From SIG588 sp045597045 (GTDB lineage Bacteria > Bacillota > Clostridia > Oscillospirales > Acutalibacteraceae), in contig JAZODN010000029.1 in the NCBI GenBank assembly GCA_045597045.1, forward strand, positions 1 to 26,137: DNA of 26,137 nucleotides, written 5' to 3'. Position 1 is the first letter of the stretch. Each line of letters starts with the position of its first letter. A program made the translations under genes and the position numbers. The notes beneath the pieces are model-generated. The model ran no database searches and was not told the origin of the DNA. It was given only the letters and a program-made list of their open reading frames with translations. Shown piece by piece: positions 15,358 through 23,139 of this stretch.

Positions 15358-16554
15358 TTACACCCCAAACAGCGCAGCCAGTGCCGCTTCGTTCAAATCT
15401 GCACCGATCACGCACAAACGGCCGATTACACCGGCACTGCCTTCACGCACGTCTGCTTCTCCGGGAATATAATCAAAATGCAGCCATCCCTGTTCGCCGC
15501 TTACAATGCCTTTTGCACGCAGCACACGACCGTAGGACTGCTCGTCCTCAAGTGCTTTCAAAACAGTGTGCAGTTCCTCTTCGGTGAAGCGACGCGCCGT
15601 TTCGCGGCCAAAACTTTGGAATACTTCGTCGGCATGATGATGGTGATGCTCGTGGCAGCCGCACTCGTGATCGTGATCGTGGTGGTGCTCGTGACAGCCG
15701 CACTCGTGATCGTGATCGTGATCGTGGTGGTGCTCGTGGCAGCCGCACTCGTGATCGTGGTGGTGCTCGTGGCAGCCGCACTCGTGATCGTGATCGTGGT
15801 GGTGCTCGTGGCAACCGCACTCGTGATCGTGATCGTGGTGGTGCTCGTGGCAATCGCACTCGTGATCGTGATCGTGGTGGTGCTCGTGATGGTGATGCCC
15901 ACACGTGGGGCAAACCTCTGCGCTCTCCTGCACTAATTGCTGCATCTCCGCCTCCAACGTATGCTTGCGCTCGGTCGCCTCCAAAATCTGGCGACCTTCC
16001 AACTCATTCCAAGGTGTGGTAACAATTACGGCGGTGGGATTATGTTCGCGCAGCAGTGCGGTAACCGCCAGCAGTTTTTCCTCACTCAATTTCTCCGTGT
16101 GGCTCAACACGATGGCACCGGCATGGGCCACCTGGTCATTGAAAAATTCGCCAAAATTCTTCATATACATTTTCGCTTTACCGGCATCCACAACGGTGGT
16201 AAATGCGTTCAGCTGCATATCGGCACTGTCAACATCCCGCACCGCACGGATCACGTCGCTGAGTTTGCCGACACCCGACGGCTCAATCAGAACGCGATCG
16301 GGCGCAAACTGCGTCAACACCTTTTTTAACGCCTCTGAGAAATCGCCCACTAAGCTGCAGCAAATGCAACCTGAATTCATTTCGGTAATTTCCACACCGG
16401 CATCCTGTAAAAAGCCGCCGTCAATGCCGATCTCACCGAACTCGTTTTCGATCAGCACTAACTTTTCGCCTGCGTAGGCCTCTTTGATCAGTTTCTTGAT
16501 CAGCGTGGTCTTACCGGCCCCTAAAAAGCCGGAAAATATATCAATCTTGGTCAT
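15358..16554 (-). CDS. CobW/COG0523 metallochaperone GTPase with His-rich repeat
   Basis: This 398-aa G3E GTPase probably inserts or buffers a metal, most likely zinc. The P-loop is GFLGAGKTT (9-17), ENEFGEIGID is at 37-46, the metal-binding GCICC at 62-66, and the Walker B-like segment is LIEPSG. The usual NKxD guanine-specificity motif is replaced by SHTEKL. After CPTC comes an 88-residue tract of His, Asp, Glu and Cys in about seven repeats. The CobW_C-like domain follows (about 310-398). His-rich linkers are common in zinc-type COG0523 proteins, but this one is long. ATG 16554 has an AAAGGGAG site nearby and a promoter at 16603-16631. It is the first gene of the CobW operon. Confidence 0.93.
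   Translation of the reverse strand: MTKIDIFSGFLGAGKTTLIKKLIKEAYAGEKLVLIENEFGEIGIDGGFLQDAGVEITEMNSGCICCSLVGDFSEALKKVLTQFAPDRVLIEPSGVGKLSDVIRAVRDVDSADMQLNAFTTVVDAGKAKMYMKNFGEFFNDQVAHAGAIVLSHTEKLSEEKLLAVTALLREHNPTAVIVTTPWNELEGRQILEATERKHTLEAEMQQLVQESAEVCPTCGHHHHEHHHDHDHECDCHEHHHDHDHECGCHEHHHDHDHECGCHEHHHDHECGCHEHHHDHDHDHECGCHEHHHDHDHECGCHEHHHHHADEVFQSFGRETARRFTEEELHTVLKALEDEQSYGRVLRAKGIVSGEQGWLHFDYIPGEADVREGSAGVIGRLCVIGADLNEAALAALFGV
15634..15897 (-). repeat. Nested 39-bp/6-bp tandem repeat encoding His/Cys metal tract
   Basis: This is an in-frame tandem repeat whose basic unit HEHHHDHDHECGC (39 bp) occurs about seven times. Within units a 6-bp His-Asp pair varies: one unit has one copy fewer (11 aa) and another one more (15 aa). 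The first unit ends ECDC rather than ECGC. All length changes are multiples of 6 bp, so the frame is kept. Other reading frames across the tract are also open purely because of the repeat. Confidence 0.95.
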
Positions 16555-16602
16555 TTGATGAACTCCCTTTCTGCTAACAATTGCCGCCGTTCTTCTCCCC
16601 AC

Positions 16603-16631
16603 ATCATATCACAAACCGCACACGGTTGCAA
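16603..16631 (-). promoter_or_regulatory. Promoter with dyad operator before CobW gene
   Basis: TTGCAA (16626-16631), a 17-base spacer and TATGAT (16603-16608) form a sigma-A promoter. A dyad AACCG-N4-CGGTT (16614-16627) fills the spacer, and an 8-base palindrome GTTGCAAC (16625-16632) covers the -35 box. The arrangement suggests repressor control, possibly by a metal sensor such as Zur. The dyad does not resemble the Bacillus Zur box I know. Confidence 0.55.
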
Positions 16632-16649
16632 CTCAAAAAGCAAAAAAAT

Positions 16650-18257
16650 TCAACCTGCGCCCTCAGCACTGTACAAGCCGTCGCACAAGCGGTTAAACAC
16701 CGCGGTAGCCGACGCTCCTGTATGGTTGCAATCCTCTGCCAACACCGCAACGAGATAGCGCGGCTGCTCTGCAGGATAAAACCCGACAAACCAATGCTGC
16801 ACCGTTTCACCGTTCTCGGTGATCCATCCACTCTCCGCCGTACCCGTTTTTCCACCGGCGCCGCCGTTCGCGGGGGCGGCACTCTCGCCTGTTGCTCCTT
16901 CGGCCACGGCAGCCACCATCAACCGTCTCAGCACGGCAGCCGTGGAGGCCGAAACGGCGGATTGACCGGGGGTGGCGGCATTCAACTTCACACTTCCGTC
17001 TTTTTCCATAATACCGCGCACCACCGACGGACGCTGCATAACTCCATCGTTTACCACGGCTGTCAGCATTTGTATCATGTGATAGGGCGTTGCGAGCAAG
17101 CCCCCTTGTCCAAACGAAAGATTGGCCAACGCTGCAGCGCTGGTTTGCAGCTCCTGCAAAGTTGGCAGCACCGCACGGGCAGTCTTATAATTTTCGGCCG
17201 GGATTACCGCACGGTCAAATCCCAGTTCCACCGCAGTCCGATATAAAGATGCGGCACCGATATCCTGCACCAACTGAATAAAATAGCAGTTACACGAAAG
17301 TGCAAACGCCTTTTCCATGTCTAACGTACCGTGTCCTAAGCGATTGTGGCAGTGAAAGGAAACCCCATTCACACTACACACACCGTGGCACGGATATTGC
17401 CGCGACACCGACACGCCGCTTTCCAACGCAGCGGCAGCCGATACGATTTTGAAGACCGAGCCGCAGTTGTAGTTGCTGACCGTGCGATCCAGTAACGGTG
17501 CATTCGCCGCTTCTAACAGTTGCCCCACCGTATCGGGTTGAAAATCAGGCATGCTCACCGCCGCTAAGATCTCGGCAGTTGCGGCATCGGCAATCAGCAC
17601 AGCCCCTTTGGGTAAATACGCCTGTGCCGTTCGCTCGGCAAACTGCTGTAATTTACGGTCCAGCGTCAACACCAATCCAGCTCGCGCGTTTTCGGTGGTA
17701 TCGGTTACAATGGGCGCGGTATCGGCTAACGGGTGTCCTGCGGCATTGGTTTCATAACTGACGCGCACTTGTCCTTCACAGCTGTTTAAAAACGCATCAT
17801 ACGCCAATTCCAGCCCAACCGCACCGCGTTGCGCGCTGTCAAGATAACCGAGCAAATGCGGTGCGTATACGCGTTCACTGTAACGTACCGGCGTGTGAAA
17901 GCGCAACACGCCGCGCACGTCGGGAAAGTCTTCATCTGCCAACGTGACAACCGGTCGACCGCTTTTCAATCGTTCTGCTAAAACGGAAAATGCCGCACTC
18001 TCCAACCGTTCGGACAACGCACCCAATGTGCGTGCAGAGGGGGGCACATACAGTCGCAGCTCACGGCTGCGATTCACCAGCGGCATGCCGTTTCGGTCAT
18101 ACATGGTTCCTCTCACCGTGGCTACCGTCAGCGTAGCGGTGGACTGCCCGGCCACTACGTTGGCTGCCGCATTTTGCGAAAGTGAGAAAATGCGCAAACT
18201 AAGTCCGCCAAACAGGCAGAAAAACAACGTGCAAAGCAAAAGGGTTCTTTTAAACAT
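16650..18257 (-). CDS. Penicillin-binding protein, class B transpeptidase (PBP2/FtsI/SpoVD-like)
   Basis: This 535-aa DD-transpeptidase cross-links peptidoglycan outside the membrane. A single N-terminal anchor is at about 4-25. A dimerisation-like domain contains RGTMYDRNG (49-57) and GAVGLELAYDAFL (145-157). The penicillin-binding domain has all three motifs: SVFK with S267, SCN (321-323) and KTG (470-472). It has no PASTA tail and is shorter than SpoVD or PBP2B of Bacillus. I chose ATG 18257, 10 bases from an AAGGAG site; GTG 18266 is only 1 base from that site. A 9-bp inverted repeat overlaps the ribosome-binding site. It stands alone between two transcription units. Whether it serves division, elongation or sporulation cannot be told. 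Confidence 0.93.
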   Translation of the reverse strand: MFKRTLLLCTLFFCLFGGLSLRIFSLSQNAAANVVAGQSTATLTVATVRGTMYDRNGMPLVNRSRELRLYVPPSARTLGALSERLESAAFSVLAERLKSGRPVVTLADEDFPDVRGVLRFHTPVRYSERVYAPHLLGYLDSAQRGAVGLELAYDAFLNSCEGQVRVSYETNAAGHPLADTAPIVTDTTENARAGLVLTLDRKLQQFAERTAQAYLPKGAVLIADAATAEILAAVSMPDFQPDTVGQLLEAANAPLLDRTVSNYNCGSVFKIVSAAAALESGVSVSRQYPCHGVCSVNGVSFHCHNRLGHGTLDMEKAFALSCNCYFIQLVQDIGAASLYRTAVELGFDRAVIPAENYKTARAVLPTLQELQTSAAALANLSFGQGGLLATPYHMIQMLTAVVNDGVMQRPSVVRGIMEKDGSVKLNAATPGQSAVSASTAAVLRRLMVAAVAEGATGESAAPANGGAGGKTGTAESGWITENGETVQHWFVGFYPAEQPRYLVAVLAEDCNHTGASATAVFNRLCDGLYSAEGAG

Positions 18258-18261
18258 GTTG

Positions 18262-18288
18262 CACACACTCCTTTTTAAAGAGTGTGTG
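18262..18288. promoter_or_regulatory. Inverted repeat overlapping PBP ribosome-binding site
   Basis: Bases 18262-18270 and 18280-18288 form a perfect 9-bp inverted repeat with a 9-base loop. The AAGGAG site of the PBP gene (minus strand, 18268-18273) lies half in the stem. The same bases include a sigma-E-like -10 match (18281-18288), but the candidate -35 at 18302-18308 is 13 bases away, slightly short. Confidence 0.4.
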
Positions 18289-18309
18289 TCAAAATCAATA
18301 TGATATGCA

Positions 18310-18335
18310 AAAAGCGTCTGCCGGCAGACGCTTTT
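18310..18335. terminator. Palindromic terminator of thyX-U32 operon
   Basis: A perfect 26-base palindrome with a GC-rich core is flanked by A and T runs. It lies 6 bases after the U32 stop and is followed on the minus strand by a short T-run. It separates the long operon from the PBP gene. Confidence 0.85.
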
Positions 18336-18341
18336 CTTTTG

Positions 18342-19562
18342 TTATACCAACGCGCGACGAAGCAAGCTCCCTGCCTTTACAGGTGCTGCACACGGTATAC
18401 GGCACAGCATGGTGGGGTGCGGTGCCGCTTCGATGGCCATTCCCTCGCCGTCACGCAATTCTTCCACCACAAGCGAGAAAGGGGGTGTGCCGGGTTGGAT
18501 CACTTCCAACGTTTCCCCCGCTGTAAAGCGGTTACGTTGACTCACAGTGAGCACGCCATCGGCCCAATCCACCGCCACCGCTGCCACTTGATATTCACGC
18601 ACATAACCGCCATAAGCCAGATTTTGCGTGGGCATACCAAAATAGAAACCGGTGGTATACGGACGATGGCTGACCTTTTGCAACTCCTCGATCACCCACG
18701 TTTCGGGGCGATACTCCGCTGCATAACCCGATGCAATGAAGCCATCGGTTGCCACACGGTAAGCGTTGGTGGTCACCGCCGCGTAATACGCTGCTTTGGC
18801 ACGGCCTTCAATTTTAAAGGATGTAACGCCGGCATGATACAGTTGCGGCAAATGTTCGATCATATTCAGATCATTGGCATTAAACACAAAGGATCCGTTT
18901 GGCGTTTCCTCCACCGTATATCGCCTATCGGGCACAGAGGGTTCAATCACCTCGTACCGCCAGCGACACGGCTGTGCGCAATCTCCGTGATTGGCATCAC
19001 GCCCGGCAAGATAATTGGAAATCAGGCACCGCCCCGAATACGACATACACATAGCGCCATGCACAAAACATTCGATTTCCAACGGCGTCGGGGTCTTGGC
19101 ACGGATCTCGGCAATTTCTTCCAGTGAAAGCTCGCGGGCAAGAACTACACGTGAAGCACCCATGTCGTACAACTCACGCGCGGTTTGATAATTGACCACA
19201 CCAAACTGGGTGGAAATGTGCAGCGGCAATGTCGGGGCGTAGCGTTTCGCCATACCGATCACCCCTAAATCCGCCACGATTAACGCATCCACACCGGACG
19301 CAACCGCCGTCTCAAAGTAGGAAGGCAGCTGCGCGATCTCCTCGTTTCGCGGTAAAATATTGCAGGTCAGATACACTGCCACGCCACGGCTGTGCGCCTT
19401 TTCGACCGCCGCAGCAAGAGCCGTTCGGTCGAAATTCTGCGGGGCCGTGCGCATACCGAACTGCGGCATTGAAAGATACACCGCATCGGCACCGTATTGC
19501 AGTGCCGCATCCAAACGCTCGGCATCCCCTGCCGGTGCCAAGACTTCCGGTCGCTTCGGCAT
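18342..19562 (-). CDS. Peptidase U32 family protein (TrhP-like tRNA hydroxylation)
   Basis: This 406-aa U32 protein carries the diagnostic ECFVHGAMCMSYSGRC (164-179) followed by NHGDCAQPCRWRY. The four cysteines 172, 179, 195 and 199 match the iron-sulfur ligands expected in TrhP-type enzymes. The N-terminus PEVLAPAGDAERLDAALQYGADAVYL is the typical barrel start. Although named peptidases, characterised relatives (E. coli TrhP/YegQ, B. subtilis YrrN/YrrO) hydroxylate wobble uridine-34 of tRNA using prephenate. The gene follows mltG, as yrrN/yrrO follow yrrL (mltG) and yrrM in Bacillus, which supports that identity. ATG 19562 has a GGAAGGA site and lies 2 bases after the preceding stop. It is the last cistron of its operon. 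Confidence 0.92.
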   Translation of the reverse strand: MPKRPEVLAPAGDAERLDAALQYGADAVYLSMPQFGMRTAPQNFDRTALAAAVEKAHSRGVAVYLTCNILPRNEEIAQLPSYFETAVASGVDALIVADLGVIGMAKRYAPTLPLHISTQFGVVNYQTARELYDMGASRVVLARELSLEEIAEIRAKTPTPLEIECFVHGAMCMSYSGRCLISNYLAGRDANHGDCAQPCRWRYEVIEPSVPDRRYTVEETPNGSFVFNANDLNMIEHLPQLYHAGVTSFKIEGRAKAAYYAAVTTNAYRVATDGFIASGYAAEYRPETWVIEELQKVSHRPYTTGFYFGMPTQNLAYGGYVREYQVAAVAVDWADGVLTVSQRNRFTAGETLEVIQPGTPPFSLVVEELRDGEGMAIEAAPHPTMLCRIPCAAPVKAGSLLRRALV

Positions 19563-19564
19563 AG

Positions 19565-20536
19565 TTATCCTTCCTGCCTTTCTTGAATCTCCGCCCATAC
19601 CGCCAAATGCTCGGCATAGGTCTTTGAATAGTACACTGCACCGTCGGTTGCATCAATCACAAAGAAATAACATCCGGCACAGATCTCCTCCTCCGAAGGC
19701 GAAACCGCCGCCGACAATGCGTGCCATCCCGGGTTGGCGATGGCACCGACCGGCAATCCTTTACAGATGTATGTATCGTACGCTGCTTCATAGGGTGTCT
19801 CCCCCGCCTCTTTCAACTCACGCAGATAGGCCGTGCTCACATCGCATTGCAAACGGGGATACGCGGGGCTTTCCAAACGATTGTGCAACACCCGCGACAC
19901 GCGATACATATCGGCGCTGCCTTTGGCTTCACGTTGAATCACAGAGGCCAAGGTCACCGCTTCGTCAAGTGTGAGTCCACTCGCTTCCAGTGCCGGCTGC
20001 CATGACGAAAGTTTGTTTTGGAAATTATCCAAGAATCGACGCACCGCTGCTTCAGCACTGCTGTTGCGGTAAAACTCATACGTATCGGGAAAAAGATAGC
20101 CCTCCAGCAAAAAACAGCGGCCGTTCGGCGTGCCGTCCTCTTTCGTGGCGGTCACACCGTTTAAGAACGCATAATCGGAATAATCCCCCTCCTGCACCGC
20201 TTCCAGAAAATCGGCAGCCGTGCACACGCCGTTTTCTTCCAAAACGGCAGCAATCTTCAACACGGTATATCCTTCGGGCACAGTAACCGTCACTGTATGC
20301 GACTGTGTGGGCACAGTCGTAACGGTGGTGACTGGGTAATTCGGTACGGGTAGCCGCACCGTACCCAACCAGTGCCGTAAAAGGGCAATGCCGCCCCATA
20401 TCGCCACGCTCACCGCTGCCACGACGGACACCGTCACGAGGACAATACACCAAACCAGCCGTTTGCGGCTGTAACCGCAAACGGGACACGCGCCGTGACG
20501 CGTCTCCCGTTCGCAGTTGCATTTCGGACAATGCAT
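19565..20536 (-). CDS. MltG-family lytic transglycosylase paralogue with zinc ribbon
   Basis: This 323-aa YceG/MltG-like protein differs from its neighbour by an N-terminal zinc ribbon (C3, C6, C17, C20) before one membrane helix (about 27-53). The catalytic domain keeps the family landmarks: CTAADFLEAVQEGDYSDYAF, GYLFPDTYEFY (146-156), the catalytic-glutamate segment ASVIQREA with E203, RLQCD, and PVGAIANPG. It lacks the extra first LysM-like segment present in the larger paralogue. MltG cleaves glycan strands near the membrane and sets their length. The cytoplasmic zinc ribbon could bind a partner or regulate the enzyme (inference). ATG 20536 has an AAGGAG site 8 bases upstream, 20 bases after the larger mltG gene. 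Confidence 0.88.
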   Translation of the reverse strand: MHCPKCNCERETRHGACPVCGYSRKRLVWCIVLVTVSVVAAVSVAIWGGIALLRHWLGTVRLPVPNYPVTTVTTVPTQSHTVTVTVPEGYTVLKIAAVLEENGVCTAADFLEAVQEGDYSDYAFLNGVTATKEDGTPNGRCFLLEGYLFPDTYEFYRNSSAEAAVRRFLDNFQNKLSSWQPALEASGLTLDEAVTLASVIQREAKGSADMYRVSRVLHNRLESPAYPRLQCDVSTAYLRELKEAGETPYEAAYDTYICKGLPVGAIANPGWHALSAAVSPSEEEICAGCYFFVIDATDGAVYYSKTYAEHLAVWAEIQERQEG

Positions 20537-20556
20537 ATCTTGTTCTCCTTAACCTA

Positions 20557-21945
20557 TCAGATACCGTACTGTGCACAGATGGCTTGATGTTCGGCATAAG
20601 TGCGCGAATAATAGGTGGTACCCGTTTCCATATCGGTTGCAAAATAGTAACAATCCTTGACGTCTTCTGCTGTTGAAGGCGAAAGCACCGCGTTGATCGC
20701 TTTCATACCGGGGTTAGAAATCGCACCGGGCGTGAGCCCTTTGCGCACGTGGGTATCATACGCATTTTGATCGATCGACAATCCCTTGACCGTCAAATCC
20801 AAACTCTTGTAATAATTGATAGTGGCATCGCATTGCAGATGCGGAAAATCCGCCGTGTTATTCAAGCGGTTGATCAACACGCGCGCCACCCGGGACCATT
20901 CATCACTACCGGCTTCCGCCTGCACAATAGAAGCCAGCGTAACCACGTCGTTCACCGTCATGCCCATGGCGGCAATGGTGGTCTTATAGGTGGTGTCCAC
21001 ACGGTTGTCAAAGTTATTCAACAACTTGCGCACCACCGTTTCACCCGTGCTGCCGGTGTAAAACTCGTAGGTGTCGGGGAACATATATCCCTCCAGCGCA
21101 TATCCGCGCCCGGCATACGCACCTTCTGCCTTCGGCAGGGAAGCAACGAAGGAATAATCGGAATAATCCCCGTTCAGCACCGCATCGTAAAACGCGCCTT
21201 TGGTACACACCGCTTTCTCTTCCATCAAAGCGGCAATGGCATCAATGGTAAATCCTTCGGGAATGGTGACGGACACCACCGTGCGCGGCACACCGGCGCG
21301 CAGACGGTCCACAATGTTACCGTATCCCATGTCGGCCGAAAGCGAGTACACACCGGCTTTATATTCGCTGTCATCCCCCGTGACGTTGGAATACAGCTCA
21401 AAGAAGAAGGTGTGATCGATCAATCCGTTTTCCTTGAGCGTCTGTGCCACGGTTTTGGTGGTGACCCCTTCTTCTAACGTCACACGAACATCCACACCGG
21501 ATTTGTTGATACCCGTAAGATCCAGCGCTGCCATAATAATCACGCAAGCCAGCACCAATGAAACACCGAGAATCATCAGCACATAGAAAATACCGCCGGC
21601 ACAACCCCACATCTCACGCTCTTTAGCATCTATTTTCGCGCGCTTGTGAGGCGCTTTTTTGGGGGAAGATTCTTCCCGTTTCTCCGCTGTTTCAAAAGAA
21701 GGCGATACCTCCTCCGTTTGCACAGGCACTTCTGTCGGCACCGACGATGCGGTTATCGGTTCTTCCAACGGCGACACGGGCGGCTCCTCATACTCGCCAA
21801 ACTCCCCGTCCAGATCCATCTCCAACCGAAACGCCGCCACTTTTTCGCGACGCTCGTCACGGCTTTTCCCCTCGCCGTCGTCGGGCAAAGCGCTTTTTTT
21901 GTTCCGTTCCAATTCTGCCAAAATCTCTTCCAACTTATCCGACAT
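20557..21945 (-). CDS. mltG: Endolytic murein transglycosylase MltG
   Basis: This 462-aa protein has a charged cytoplasmic N-terminus of about 110 residues rich in Glu, Pro and Ser, one membrane helix (about 116-140), a LysM-like region (about 150-260) and the YceG catalytic domain. Landmarks are GYMFPDTYEFY (286-296), LASIVQAEA with catalytic E344, HLQCD (369-373) and PGAISNPG. It should cut nascent glycan strands at the outer membrane face and act as a peptidoglycan chain terminator. ATG 21945 has a GGGAGGT site upstream. The gene is 29 bases from the cyclo-ligase gene and is followed by a shorter paralogue, so this is a tandem duplication. The long acidic cytoplasmic tail is a plausible interaction or phosphorylation platform. 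Confidence 0.93.
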   Translation of the reverse strand: MSDKLEEILAELERNKKSALPDDGEGKSRDERREKVAAFRLEMDLDGEFGEYEEPPVSPLEEPITASSVPTEVPVQTEEVSPSFETAEKREESSPKKAPHKRAKIDAKEREMWGCAGGIFYVLMILGVSLVLACVIIMAALDLTGINKSGVDVRVTLEEGVTTKTVAQTLKENGLIDHTFFFELYSNVTGDDSEYKAGVYSLSADMGYGNIVDRLRAGVPRTVVSVTIPEGFTIDAIAALMEEKAVCTKGAFYDAVLNGDYSDYSFVASLPKAEGAYAGRGYALEGYMFPDTYEFYTGSTGETVVRKLLNNFDNRVDTTYKTTIAAMGMTVNDVVTLASIVQAEAGSDEWSRVARVLINRLNNTADFPHLQCDATINYYKSLDLTVKGLSIDQNAYDTHVRKGLTPGAISNPGMKAINAVLSPSTAEDVKDCYYFATDMETGTTYYSRTYAEHQAICAQYGI

Positions 21946-21974
21946 AAGGCGTTACCTCCCTTACAGCAAAATAG

Positions 21975-22592
21975 TTAACGCGACCCGTAGATATCGCTTG
22001 GGTTATGTGCGGCCGTGCGGCGTAAATAGCGTTCGGTAACCAGCAGTTCTACCGGCCGATCGAATCGCCCGTGCGGCAGTTTTCGCTGCACGCAATCACT
22101 GTAGCAAATGCCGATCATTACGCCGCTGTATTTAGACAAAAAGCGATCGTAATATCCTTTCCCATATCCCAAACGGTAGCCGTGCCAATCGTAACTTAGT
22201 GCAGGCACGATACACAAGCTTTCGGGAAACTCCTGCAACAGTTCATGTACCCCGGGAACCGGCTCCAACACGCCAAACGTGCCGGGTGCCAAATCCTCTA
22301 CGCTGTGAATACGGTAAAATTCCATCTGTCGCGTACCGGGCACACAGCGCGGCACCGCTACCGCCTTGCCGTCGGCAAGTGCGCGCTCAATGATGCGGAA
22401 AGTATCCACCTCGATCTTGGTGGATACATATACAAGCAACATACGGCAGCGCTGATATTGCCACAGTGAAGCCACCCGTTGGGCAATGATTTCATCCATG
22501 CGCGCCTTTTCATTGGGTGACAGCGCCGCACGCTGTTGTTTATATTTCTGCCGCAGCCCTTCTTTGATCGGGCGAATATCGGCTACAGGCAT
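21975..22592 (-). CDS. 5-formyltetrahydrofolate cyclo-ligase
   Basis: This 205-aa enzyme (MTHFS/YgfA family) converts 5-formyl-THF to 5,10-methenyl-THF using ATP. The family signature LGYGKGYYDRFL, the upstream motif PALSYDWHGYR and the N-terminal basic stretch KEGLRQKYKQQRAALSPNEKARM are present. I chose ATG 22592, with GGGAGG 7 bases upstream. It overlaps the DJ-1 gene by 10 bases, so the two are translationally coupled. The open frame extends to 22685 but has no site there. In the same operon, thyX consumes methylene-THF, so a folate-recycling role fits. Confidence 0.92.
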   Translation of the reverse strand: MPVADIRPIKEGLRQKYKQQRAALSPNEKARMDEIIAQRVASLWQYQRCRMLLVYVSTKIEVDTFRIIERALADGKAVAVPRCVPGTRQMEFYRIHSVEDLAPGTFGVLEPVPGVHELLQEFPESLCIVPALSYDWHGYRLGYGKGYYDRFLSKYSGVMIGICYSDCVQRKLPHGRFDRPVELLVTERYLRRTAAHNPSDIYGSR

Positions 22593-23122
22593 CTCATCGC
22601 CTCCCTCAAAGCGGCCGCCTTTTCGTCGGAATGCAACGCACTGACCAACGCAAAACCAAATTCCAACGCTGCGCCGGCACCGCACGCGGTGAGAATACGG
22701 CCGTCGCGCACAACCGGCTCGGCACTCACGGCGGCACCGTACAGCGCCGATTCAAAGCCGGGATAACAGGTGGCGCATTTTCCCTTTAGCAATCCGCGGC
22801 GCCCCAAAATTGAAGGTGCTGCACAGATCGCCGCAATCAACGCCCCGTTTTGCTCCGCAGTTTCCAACGCTTTGGCCACCGTTTGACTTGCCTCTAAATT
22901 TTTGGTGCCGGGCATACCGCCGGGCAGCACCACTGCCGCCATATCATCGAGCACCAACGCCTCTTCCGAAAGGTCGGCTTTAACCGTTATGCCGTGTGCC
23001 CCCGTAACCTCACGCGTACCGATCCCCACCGTTTGCACCGGCAGTTCGGCACGGCGCAAAATATCCAACGGTGCCAGGGCTTCGATCTCTTCAAAACCCT
23101 CCGCCAGAAAAATGTATATCAT
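22583..23122 (-). CDS. DJ-1/PfpI family protein (YajL/ThiJ-like)
   Basis: This 179-aa DJ-1 superfamily protein begins IYIFLAEGFEEIEALAPLDILRRA, which contains the conserved early glutamate. The nucleophile elbow cysteine is in AAICAAPSIL (about C100). PGGMPGTKNL is also typical. Members have been described as glyoxalases, deglycases or oxidative-stress proteins, and the exact activity is disputed. Length matches the family. ATG 23122 has a GAAGGTG site and follows the GNAT gene by 17 bases; its end overlaps the cyclo-ligase start. It is probably cytoplasmic. Confidence 0.92.
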   Translation of the reverse strand: MIYIFLAEGFEEIEALAPLDILRRAELPVQTVGIGTREVTGAHGITVKADLSEEALVLDDMAAVVLPGGMPGTKNLEASQTVAKALETAEQNGALIAAICAAPSILGRRGLLKGKCATCYPGFESALYGAAVSAEPVVRDGRILTACGAGAALEFGFALVSALHSDEKAAALREAMRCL

Positions 23123-23139
23123 AGTCTATGCACCTTCTT

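Noticed and set aside
15634..15897. Regular direct repeats resembling a CRISPR array or non-coding satellite
   Set aside because: The units are contiguous without unique spacers and translate in frame into a His/Cys tract inside an intact CobW gene.
15175..15936. Plus-strand frame with a Val/Leu/Ala-rich repeat, and two further minus-strand frames rich in Arg/Pro/Ser or Ile/Thr
   Set aside because: These are shadow readings of the repeat tract opposite or out of phase with the CobW gene, with no ribosome-binding site or family resemblance.
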